From contig CALCUN010000041.1 of assembly GCA_937906975.1 (NCBI GenBank), forward strand, positions 1 to 14,538: a stretch of 14,538 bases of DNA, given 5' to 3'. The DNA is from an uncultured Bacteroidales bacterium (GTDB lineage: Bacteria > Bacteroidota > Bacteroidia > Bacteroidales > P3). The position numbers and the translations under genes are program-made. Position 1 is the first letter of the stretch, and every line of letters starts with the position of its first letter. Below, piece by piece: positions 1-5,877 of the stretch. A model generated the notes under the pieces. That model made no database searches. It had not been told where the DNA came from and saw only the letters and a list, made by a program, of their open reading frames with translations.

Positions 1-864
1 AAAATTCTTTCTTCTAATACATTAGACTTTTCTTCAAATGGTTATCTTTCTTTGCATAGAAGAATATTTGAAGGAGTGTTTAAGCATGCGGGACATGTGC
101 GTGATTATGATATAACAAAGAAAGAATGGATATTAGATAACGATACTGTACACTATCTTAATTGGGAAGACTTGCTTAGAGCTTTGAATTATGATATAGA
201 ACAAGAGCGTAGTTTTAGTTATAAAGGCATTTCAACAGAACAGTTGATAAATCATATCACTAATTTTGTGTCAAAGATATGGCAAATACATCCTTTTGCA
301 GAAGGGAATACACGAACAACAGCTGTGTTTACTATACTTTATTTAAGAGATTTAGGATTTAAAGTAGAAAATGATATGTTCGCTGAGCATTCTTGGTATT
401 TTCGTAATGCTTTGGTGCGTGCAAATTATCGCAATGCAGTAAAAGGAATTGACTATACACCTAAATATTTAGAACGCTTTTTTAGAAATCTGTTATTTAA
501 CGAGCAATGGGAGTTGAGGAATCGTTATTTGCATATTTCTCCAACAGAAGAATGGAAAGAACAACCAAATTTGCAAGAAAACAGGACAAGTACAGGACAA
601 GTACAGGATAAGTTATTTACAAAAGATAACAATATTATCAGTCTAATAAAACTTCTTTATGATAATCAAATGTCTGTGAAAGAAATGATGGAGGGCTTGA
701 ATTTAAAAGGTAGAGATAATTTCTTAAATCTTTATCTTAGTCCTGCGATTAAAGAAGGTTATGTTTGTTTGCTTTATTCGGATAAACCCCGACACCCACG
801 TCAAAAATATCTTTTAACTTCCAAAGGAATTGCTTTGCATAAAGAGCTAATAAAGACTGTCTAA
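1..864 (+). CDS. Fic-domain protein with C-terminal winged helix, 5'-truncated by window edge
   Basis: Fic enzymes transfer AMP or another phosphate-containing group to hydroxyl side chains of target proteins; the target here cannot be told. The frame is open to base 1, so the true start lies outside the window and the TTG at 52 is not a convincing start. The conserved entry helix (LHRRIFEGVFKHAGHVRDY) is followed by a flap-like segment, then the catalytic motif HPFAEGNTRT, whose His codon is at 289-291. The usual motif is HxFx(D/E)GNGRxxR. Here T replaces the second G and the second Arg is absent (RTTA), as in an HPFxxGNTR type of Fic protein. No inhibitory (S/T)xxxE(G/N) helix is visible. 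After a linker encoded by three 11-bp repeats comes a winged-helix tail (about bases 625-860) with KGRDNFLNLYL and PRHPRQKYLL. It is convergent with the sigma factor gene. Family assignment is firm; role as toxin or regulator is inference. Confidence 0.9.
   Translation, partial: KILSSNTLDFSSNGYLSLHRRIFEGVFKHAGHVRDYDITKKEWILDNDTVHYLNWEDLLRALNYDIEQERSFSYKGISTEQLINHITNFVSKIWQIHPFAEGNTRTTAVFTILYLRDLGFKVENDMFAEHSWYFRNALVRANYRNAVKGIDYTPKYLERFFRNLLFNEQWELRNRYLHISPTEEWKEQPNLQENRTSTGQVQDKLFTKDNNIISLIKLLYDNQMSVKEMMEGLNLKGRDNFLNLYLSPAIKEGYVCLLYSDKPRHPRQKYLLTSKGIALHKELIKTV
581..613 (+). repeat. Three tandem 11-bp repeats inside the Fic gene
   Basis: Two identical units ACAGGACAAGT (581-591, 592-602) are followed by ACAGGATAAGT (603-613), which has one mismatch. 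They encode the linker TGQVQDK between the Fic domain and the winged helix. Because 11 is not a multiple of 3, gain or loss of one unit would shift the frame, while gain of three units would add 11 residues. Confidence 0.9.
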
Positions 865-887
865 TGATAAAACGTTAGACAGTCTTT
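852..887. terminator. Bidirectional hairpin between convergent Fic and sigma factor genes
   Basis: AAAGACTGTCTAA (852-864) pairs perfectly with TTAGACAGTCTTT (875-887), a 13-bp stem with a 10-nt loop. The T-rich stretch GTTATTTTTATTA follows on the plus strand. The Fic stop codon lies inside the left arm. The position between two converging stops suggests that it serves both genes, although the minus-side tail is only weakly T-rich. Confidence 0.85.
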
Positions 888-897
888 GTTATTTTTA

Positions 898-1404
898 TTA
901 TAGGGAATTGTCGCCTAATTGTTCGCTTAGTTTTTGTCTTGCAAGGAATATGCGACTTTTTACAGTGCCAATAGGAATGTTAAACATTTCTGCGATTTCG
1001 GAATACTTGTATCCTTGTGTCATTAGTTGGAAAGGGAGTTTTTGTTCATCGGGTAGGGTGTCTAAAATCATAAGAATTTGAGAGTATTGTGTGTTATGGT
1101 CGGCTATATATACGCTATTGCCTGCTATGTTGTTAATCCAAGGCGTTGAGTTTTGCCTTGTTGTTATGGATTGTATTTTTTTCGTTTTTCTGTAATTGTT
1201 TATGAAGGTGTTTTTCATAATTGTGAACAGCCAAGCTTTAAGATTAGAATCTTGCTCATAAGCCTTTTTATTTAAAATGGCTTTTAGTAAAGTATCTTGC
1301 ACTAAATCTTTTGTCTCTTCATTGTCGTGAGTTAAAGAATAGGCAAAATTTTCTAATACTTTTTGGGATTCCACCAATTGATTTTCAAAATTTTCAGATT
1401 TCAT
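898..1404 (-). CDS. ECF-type RNA polymerase sigma-70 family factor
   Basis: A 168-residue sigma factor with only regions 2 and 4, the architecture of ECF (group 4) sigma factors. Region 2 spans about residues 17-75, with the core-binding segment DLVQDTLLKA and the -10-recognition helix around LKAWLFTIMKNTFINNYRK. Region 4 spans about 110-160, with LDTLPDEQKLPFQL and a helix-turn-helix KYSEIAEMFNIPIGTVKSRI. The ATG start fits the family's length. The downstream side (toward lower coordinates) holds only the convergent Fic gene, so no anti-sigma gene is co-transcribed here. Upstream it faces a small exported-protein candidate across a region with a large inverted repeat. No TAnnTTTG box is visible ahead of it, so it may be autoregulated or use another element. 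The target regulon is unknown. Confidence 0.93.
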   Translation of the reverse strand: MKSENFENQLVESQKVLENFAYSLTHDNEETKDLVQDTLLKAILNKKAYEQDSNLKAWLFTIMKNTFINNYRKTKKIQSITTRQNSTPWINNIAGNSVYIADHNTQYSQILMILDTLPDEQKLPFQLMTQGYKYSEIAEMFNIPIGTVKSRIFLARQKLSEQLGDNSL

Positions 1405-1562
1405 GGCTATAAATTTTAAGGGGTTTGTGTCATATTATGTGTAAAAAATGTGCCAAAGAATAGATTTTTTAGAAAAATAATCCATGCTCTCGCTTAATGA
1501 ATTGTTAATCAAGGAAAAGAAATTTTCAATTAATTAAATCACACGAAAAAGTTAAGATAAAC

Positions 1563-1614
1563 TTTATCCAAAATTTGGACAAATAGGTGTTTTTCTGTCC
1601 AAATTTTGGATAAA
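1563..1614. repeat. Perfect 19-bp inverted repeat, candidate operator pair
   Basis: TTTATCCAAAATTTGGACA (1563-1581) is the exact reverse complement of 1596-1614, with a 14-nt spacer. Each arm also contains its own near-perfect palindrome, TCCAAA-A-TTTGGA (6-1-6). It lies upstream of both divergent genes, so no coding transcript should end here, and neither side has a long T tail. That argues for regulator binding sites or a miniature-element remnant rather than a terminator. Confidence 0.85.
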
Positions 1615-1638
1615 ATCAAAGAAATTTCATTTTTATGT

Positions 1639-1669
1639 TTTGTAAATAGAGATTTTCTCTTTACATTTG
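1639..1669 (+). promoter_or_regulatory. Bacteroidetes-type promoter
   Basis: The -33 element TTTG (1639-1642) is separated by 19 bp from the -7 element TACATTTG (1662-1669), matching the TTTG-N19-21-TAnnTTTG consensus. Transcription would begin near 1676, about 23 nt before the GTG at 1699. The inverted repeat at 1563-1614 sits just upstream. Confidence 0.7.
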
Positions 1670-1698
1670 CAAACTGAGAAAGTAGGTTATAGATACTT

Positions 1699-2082
1699 GT
1701 GAGAGGTTTAATAAGAAATCTCATTATAGTTATTTCGGTTGCGATAGCCTTTGTTAGTTATAGCAACGAGTCGGATTTGAAAACAATAAATAATCCGACA
1801 GAGGGTCTAAATTCCGAATTATTTTCCTCATTTTACGATTTTTCTTGCTCAGATTCTGAGTTTTGTTTCCATAGCAGAGTTTTTTCTTTCAGTGCATTTC
1901 GTTTGCAAAATTTAGTGAAAAGAACAAACCCTGTAAGCAAAAACAACTTAGAGTTTTTGAAAGACGGAAAGATTATCAATGCAAATGTTTTAAATCTTAT
2001 TCATAAAAATTCCTTAATCAAACACTGTTCTTTTATCAAGCCTATTCATAGACTAATAGGTCTTGGTAAACTTGTTATTTGA
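1699..2082 (+). CDS. Small hypothetical protein, probably exported or membrane-anchored
   Basis: Not a family I recognise. It has 127 residues from a GTG start. An in-frame TAG at 1690-1692 rules out a longer version, and no in-frame ATG gives a better start. The N-terminus has basic residues then a hydrophobic stretch (about 8-21, IIVISVAIAFVSYS), compatible with a signal peptide or one membrane anchor. The rest is Ser/Phe-rich with two Cys near SCSDSEFCFHS and a basic tail. The case for a real gene rests on the consensus promoter placed just ahead of the start. It lies 83 bp before the Na/Pi cotransporter with no clear terminator between them, so co-transcription is possible. Function unknown. 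Confidence 0.55.
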   Translation: MRGLIRNLIIVISVAIAFVSYSNESDLKTINNPTEGLNSELFSSFYDFSCSDSEFCFHSRVFSFSAFRLQNLVKRTNPVSKNNLEFLKDGKIINANVLNLIHKNSLIKHCSFIKPIHRLIGLGKLVI

Positions 2083-2165
2083 GCCAAATCCATAATATTT
2101 TGTTTTTGTTTACAGGATTTAGATAATCAATTTGTGTTTAATTAACATTTAAAAAAAATAGTATT

Positions 2166-3857
2166 ATGGAAATACTTCAAATATTTACATTGTTTGGAGC
2201 ATTGGGAATGTTCCTTTATGGTATGAATTTAATGAGTTCAGGGCTTCAAAAGGCTTCTGGCGATAAACTTCGTGGATTTCTTTCGGCTATGACCTCAAAT
2301 CCCTTTAAGGGAGTAATGACAGGACTTGGAATAACCTCAATAATTCAGTCCTCTTCTGCAACAACCGTAATGGTAGTTAGCTTTGTAAACGCAGGATTGC
2401 TTACTTTGATGCAAGCAATAGGCGTAATAATGGGAGCAAATATAGGAACAACTGTTACAGCATGGTTGGTTTCTTGGTTAGGATTTAAAGCCGATATATC
2501 TATTCTTGCAATCCCTTTAATGGCGTTGGGATTTTTGTTTTCTAACTCAAAGAAAAACCAAAGACAAAACATAGGAGAAATTGTTGTTGGCTTTTGTTTG
2601 TTATTCCTTGGTTTGTCTTTTATGAAAGAATCGGTGCCTGACTTGAACGAAACACCACAAGTTTTGGAGTTTGTAAAGACTTGGTCAAGCTATGGTTTTA
2701 GTTCCGTTCTTATCTTCTTGGCTTTTGGTACAGCCCTTACATTAGTGTTGCAGTCTTCTTCAGCAACGATGGCTCTTACTTTGATTATGCTTAGCATGGG
2801 TTGGATTCCTTTTGAAATGGCTTGTGCTATGGTTTTAGGAGAAAACATTGGAACAACAATAACAGCTAATATTGCAGCCTCTGTCGGAAACACACAAGCA
2901 AAACGTGCAGCAATGTCTCACACTCTTTTCAATGTGTTTGGCGTGTTATGGGCTTTGATTTTCTTTAAGCCATTTCTTTCTCTTGTAGAAGGAATAATAG
3001 AAAGCCTCGGCGTAACTGACCCAAGTACAGCAGCATTATATGGACTTTCTATGTTGCATACCTTGTTCAATACCATAAATACCTTGCTTTTAATATGGTT
3101 TGTGAAATATATTGAAAAGGCTGTGGTTTGGATAGTAAAGACTCCAAAGAACCAAGAAACAGAAACATTTAGATTAAAATACATTTCAGCAGGCTATCTC
3201 GCAACACCAGAACTTGCAAGCGAACAAGCCTTAGATGAAATCATTCATTTCGCACAAATTTCTCGCAATGGATTAGGATATGTTAAACAAGCAGTAGAAG
3301 AAAAAAGCGTAGATAAATTTGAAGAACTAAATAAGAAATTAGTTAAGTATGAAGAAATTTCAGATAGAATAGAATATGAAATAGCGACCTTTTTGAATAA
3401 CCTTTCAAATGAAAGCATTAGCAAACAAACCTCTGTGAAGATAAAAGCGATGTATAAGATAATAGGAGAATTGGAGTCGCTTGGAGATTCTGCACACTCT
3501 ATTGGACGCATTATTTCAAGAAGAAATTCTCATAAAAAAGCATTTGATGAGGCTACAATAAAGAAACTGCAAGAGATGATAGAACTTGTGGATAAGGCAT
3601 ACGAAAGTATGATAGAAAACCTTACGCTTGCAAAGAAATCAAACATAGATAATATTTCAAATGCTTACAATGCCGAAAACCACATAAACGATTTGAGAAA
3701 CAAACTTCGCGATAAAGAAATAGAAGAAATTGAAACAGGAGAAAAGAACTATCAAACAAGCGTTTATTATATGGATATAGTAAACGAACTTGAAAGAATG
3801 GGAGATTTTATCATTAATATTTCGGAAGACTTAGAGAAGTCATTTTCAGACAAATAA
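2166..3857 (+). CDS. Na/Pi cotransporter family protein with PhoU-like domain
   Basis: An inner-membrane sodium:phosphate symporter of the NptA/PNaS type, using the sodium gradient to move phosphate (export in some bacterial relatives such as YjbB). At 563 residues it is a normal length. The two inverted transport repeats are clear: QSSSAT at 61-66 with GANIGTT at 90-96, and QSSSAT at 196-201 with GENIGTT at 225-231. Hydrophobic helices fill about residues 1-320. A helical charged PhoU-like domain follows at about 345-555 (for example KIIGELESLGDSAHSIGR and MDIVNELERMGDFIINISED), typical of bacterial members. The ATG at 2166 directly precedes the first conserved segment. It ends in a strong terminator-like hairpin. 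Direction of phosphate transport and sensing role are inference. Confidence 0.95.
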   Translation: MEILQIFTLFGALGMFLYGMNLMSSGLQKASGDKLRGFLSAMTSNPFKGVMTGLGITSIIQSSSATTVMVVSFVNAGLLTLMQAIGVIMGANIGTTVTAWLVSWLGFKADISILAIPLMALGFLFSNSKKNQRQNIGEIVVGFCLLFLGLSFMKESVPDLNETPQVLEFVKTWSSYGFSSVLIFLAFGTALTLVLQSSSATMALTLIMLSMGWIPFEMACAMVLGENIGTTITANIAASVGNTQAKRAAMSHTLFNVFGVLWALIFFKPFLSLVEGIIESLGVTDPSTAALYGLSMLHTLFNTINTLLLIWFVKYIEKAVVWIVKTPKNQETETFRLKYISAGYLATPELASEQALDEIIHFAQISRNGLGYVKQAVEEKSVDKFEELNKKLVKYEEISDRIEYEIATFLNNLSNESISKQTSVKIKAMYKIIGELESLGDSAHSIGRIISRRNSHKKAFDEATIKKLQEMIELVDKAYESMIENLTLAKKSNIDNISNAYNAENHINDLRNKLRDKEIEEIETGEKNYQTSVYYMDIVNELERMGDFIINISEDLEKSFSDK

Positions 3858-3873
3858 GAAAGCGTAAAAAAAC

Positions 3874-3943
3874 TCTAAGAAATAAAAAAATAAACCTAAG
3901 AAAAAATAAATTTTCTCTTAGGTTTATTTTTTTATTTCTTAGA
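3874..3943 (+). terminator. Long terminator hairpin after the Na/Pi cotransporter
   Basis: Positions 3874-3901 pair perfectly with 3916-3943 (28 bp), and after one mismatch the stem continues for four more A-T pairs around a small loop. The left arm is A-rich and the right arm T-rich, giving the transcript a run of U within the stem. It begins 16 nt after the stop codon. Before the accessory block arrived it probably served the convergent lptD gene too. Confidence 0.8.
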
Positions 3944-3977
3944 TATGTTATTCTGTTTCTAAAGTCGTTACATTTTT
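3943..3977. repeat. Left direct repeat: relic of the lptD 3' end
   Basis: Matches 5881-5915 at 32 of 35 bases, with 3950-3971 identical to 5888-5909. Read on the minus strand in the lptD frame it gives NDFRNRITY, against NDFRNRMAY in lptD, but without the stop codon. Weaker similarity with a one-base gap continues a few bases past 3977. It directly abuts the Na/Pi terminator stem. Confidence 0.9.
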
Positions 3978-4004
3978 ATGTATAGATATATCATAAATTC
4001 TTGT

Positions 4005-4012
4005 TACTTTTG
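4005..4012 (+). promoter_or_regulatory. -7 element for the ATP-binding gene
   Basis: TACTTTTG fits TAnnTTTG, 41 nt ahead of the ATG at 4054. No good -33 TTTG is visible at the right distance. It lies inside the block bounded by the direct repeats, so the gene brings its own promoter. Confidence 0.5.
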
Positions 4013-4053
4013 CATATAAAAGAATCTATTTTAGAAATAGGGTAAGGTGTCGT

Positions 4054-5502
4054 ATGGAAAACGTAGATAAATTGATATTGGAACTTTGTAAACTTCCAAA
4101 TGAAACAGGCTGGGTAGAATTTAAACATAACAATTGTGAGCCCAAAATGATAGGAGAGGATATAAGCGCATTGGCCAATAGTGCAATTATAGCCGATAGA
4201 GCTCATGCTTACATGATTTGGGGAGTTGATGATGCGACCCATGAAATTGTAGGTACTAAAATTCGTTTGAAACAAGAAAAGAAAGGTAATCAAGAACTTG
4301 AAAATTGGTTGCGTTATTTGCTCTCTAAGAATGCAGATTTTGAGTTTCAATCTGTTGAAGTAAATGGAAAACATATAGAACTTATCATTATATCAAAAGC
4401 CATTGGAGTTCCTGTAAGTTTTGAAAAGGTAGAATATATTCGTGTTGGTAGTTATACAAAAAAGCTAATGGAATTTCCTTCCTTACAAACACAATTGTGG
4501 GATAGATTGCGTTGTGAGCAATTTGAAGACACGCATGCTATGATTGATTTGCAATTTGAAGAAGTTATTCGTCATTTGAATTGTGAGGCGTATTTTGAAT
4601 CATTAAATCTTCCTACACCAACAAGTCCAGAAAGGTATGCTCACTATCTTCAAGAAGAAGGTTTCGCAGTAAAACAAGATAATGGATTGTACGCAATTAC
4701 AAATCTTGGAGCAATATTATTTGCAAAAAGATTATCAGACTTTCCTCGTGTCGGAAGAAAAGCCATTAGGATTGTTCAATATGAGGGCAATAATAGATTA
4801 ACTATATTGAAAGAGAATACTGCAAACGAAGGATATGCTATAAGTTTTGAGAATGCCGTAAAATTTGTTAGCAATTTATTGCCGTCTAAGGAAGATATAA
4901 ATTCTGTGCTAAGAAAGACAGTAAGTACATTTCCATTACCTGCAGTCAGAGAGGCTATTGCTAATTCGTTGATTCACCAAGATTTTTTCATTACTGGAAC
5001 AGGACCTCTTATTGAAGTATTTGATAATAGAGTGGAGGTTACAAATTCGGGTATTCCATTGGTAGATGTTATGAGGATAGTTGATAACCCTCCTAAATCT
5101 CGCAATGAAAAATTAGCTTCTATCATGCGAAGATTGAATATGTGTGAAGAATTAGGACGTGGTTGGGATAGAATGGTTATTAGCTGTGAAATACAGAAAC
5201 TTCCTGCACCTCGTATACAGATTTACCAAGAATCAACAAAAGTATCCTTATTCTCTCGTTTGGAATTTACAAATATCCCAATGGAAGATAAAATTTGGTC
5301 AACTTATCTTCATGCGTGTGTTAAATTTACAGAAGGAGATGCTTTGACTAACAGTTCTTTAAGAGAGAGATTTAATGTGCCAGAAACTTCAGCAGGAAGT
5401 ATATCACGTTTAATAAAAGAGGTGCAGTCAAAAAAATTGATAAGAGCATTAGATCCTAATACGGCTCCACGATATATGAAATATATTCCTATATGGGCAT
5501 AG
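4054..5502 (+). CDS. AlbA_2 (Schlafen-like) ATP-binding protein with HATPase_c_4 and winged helix
   Basis: A 482-residue soluble protein of the family often annotated as ATP-binding or divergent AAA-4 protein. The N-terminal AlbA_2 domain (about 14-140) shows WVEFKHNN, DISALANS, WGVDD and HEIVGT. The GHKL-type ATPase part (about 290-375) shows AIANSLIHQDF, IEVFDNRVEVTNSG, the KSRNEKLASIMRR segment and CEELGRGWDR. A winged-helix-like tail (about 415-482) ends YIPIWA, a typical end for the family, so the stop is natural. Members are common in accessory islands and have been viewed as transcriptional regulators or defence-related factors; the role here is unknown. It is alone in its transcript, between a strong terminator and an HNH remnant, within repeats that mark a likely insertion. 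Confidence 0.92.
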   Translation: MENVDKLILELCKLPNETGWVEFKHNNCEPKMIGEDISALANSAIIADRAHAYMIWGVDDATHEIVGTKIRLKQEKKGNQELENWLRYLLSKNADFEFQSVEVNGKHIELIIISKAIGVPVSFEKVEYIRVGSYTKKLMEFPSLQTQLWDRLRCEQFEDTHAMIDLQFEEVIRHLNCEAYFESLNLPTPTSPERYAHYLQEEGFAVKQDNGLYAITNLGAILFAKRLSDFPRVGRKAIRIVQYEGNNRLTILKENTANEGYAISFENAVKFVSNLLPSKEDINSVLRKTVSTFPLPAVREAIANSLIHQDFFITGTGPLIEVFDNRVEVTNSGIPLVDVMRIVDNPPKSRNEKLASIMRRLNMCEELGRGWDRMVISCEIQKLPAPRIQIYQESTKVSLFSRLEFTNIPMEDKIWSTYLHACVKFTEGDALTNSSLRERFNVPETSAGSISRLIKEVQSKKLIRALDPNTAPRYMKYIPIWA

Positions 5503-5507
5503 TTAAT

Positions 5508-5599
5508 TTGCTGGTAACTTGCTATAAGTACTTAAGGAAATTTTCAATGTGTTGTTAATTAGGTTTATATATTTGTAATTTAACTTGCTTGTAACTTGC
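5508..5599 (+). repeat. Two spaced copies of an 11-bp-period motif
   Basis: TTGCTGGTAACTTGC (5508-5522) and TTGCTTGTAACTTGC (5585-5599) differ at one base. Within each copy TTGC recurs at an 11-bp period. They look like decayed short tandem repeats. They sit just after the stop codon of the ATP-binding gene and are not coding. Confidence 0.65.
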
Positions 5600-5644
5600 C
5601 GATGTGAGTTATATAATTTGTAATAACAAATATATTTTTATTAA

Positions 5645-5676
5645 TTTGATAATGTGTTTAATGATTTATATCTTTG
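5645..5676 (+). promoter_or_regulatory. Bacteroidetes-type promoter before the HNH remnant
   Basis: TTTG (5645-5648), a 20-bp spacer, then TATCTTTG (5669-5676) match the consensus closely. Transcription would start near 5683, already inside the conserved HNH reading frame, so the promoter and the fragment were probably not neighbours originally. Confidence 0.6.
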
Positions 5677-5679
5677 CGA

Positions 5680-5817
5680 CTGCAAGAAGTAATAGTAAAT
5701 CAGTATGAAAGAAACCCAATGGCTCGTAAACAATGTTTAGAAGCACATGGTTATGAATGTAAAGTTTGCAAGATGACTTTTGAATCACGATATGGTGAAA
5801 TTAGTCTAAGTCTTTGA
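5680..5817 (+). pseudogene. HNH endonuclease remnant, truncated at both ends
   Basis: The frame gives VIVNQYERNPMARKQCLEAH, then GYECKVCKMTFESRYGEIS, then a stop after three unrelated codons. This matches the run-in to the zinc-binding part of HNH endonucleases (NPKARQxCLEHYGYxCxVCGFDFExxYGEIG). The first CxxC (C at 5758 and 5767) is kept, but the catalytic HH, N and H residues that should follow are gone, as is everything upstream. It therefore cannot cut DNA. The longest ATG-started piece would be about 32 residues from 5719. It marks past insertion or deletion in this block. Confidence 0.75.
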
Positions 5818-5877
5818 CTAAAATCCAGCACCCTTTTTTTTGAACTTCCTTGACGTGCGATTATGCCTTTGTTTTCT

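Larger units (their letters stand above)
1405..1698. other. Divergent intergenic region, sigma factor / small exported-protein candidate
   Basis: An AT-rich stretch between two divergent starts. It holds the inverted repeat at 1563-1614 and the plus-strand promoter at 1639-1669, annotated separately. The part next to the sigma gene (1405-1560) shows no clear promoter box on the minus strand. The nearest match is CAAAGAATA, which has 3-nt instead of 2-nt spacing in the -7 motif. Confidence 0.7.
5503..5679. other. Non-coding stretch downstream of the ATP-binding gene
   Basis: Very AT-rich. It contains two copies of TTGCTKGTAACTTGC (annotated separately), a small dyad TTTGT-AATA-ACAAA, a lone TATATTTG at 5568-5575 without a well-spaced -33 box, and the promoter at 5645-5676. 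No gene is visible. Confidence 0.6.

Noticed and set aside
1405..1450. Possible sigma-54 promoter ahead of the sigma factor gene (TTGGCACATTTTTTACAC on the minus strand)
   Set aside because: It has GG but the required GC at the right spacing is AC, so the -12 element fails.
1539..1724. Minus-strand 61-codon frame across the inverted repeat and promoter
   Set aside because: It overlaps the 19-bp inverted repeat, the plus-strand promoter and the start of the opposing gene, and its product is low-complexity with no recognisable domain.
3991..4374. Minus-strand frame opposite the ATP-binding gene
   Set aside because: It is antisense to a well-supported AlbA_2 domain, and its composition is that of a shadow frame.
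5801..5821. Small hairpin TTAGTC/GACTAA at the end of the HNH remnant
   Set aside because: A 6-bp stem with a 9-nt loop and no adjacent T run; too weak to call a terminator.
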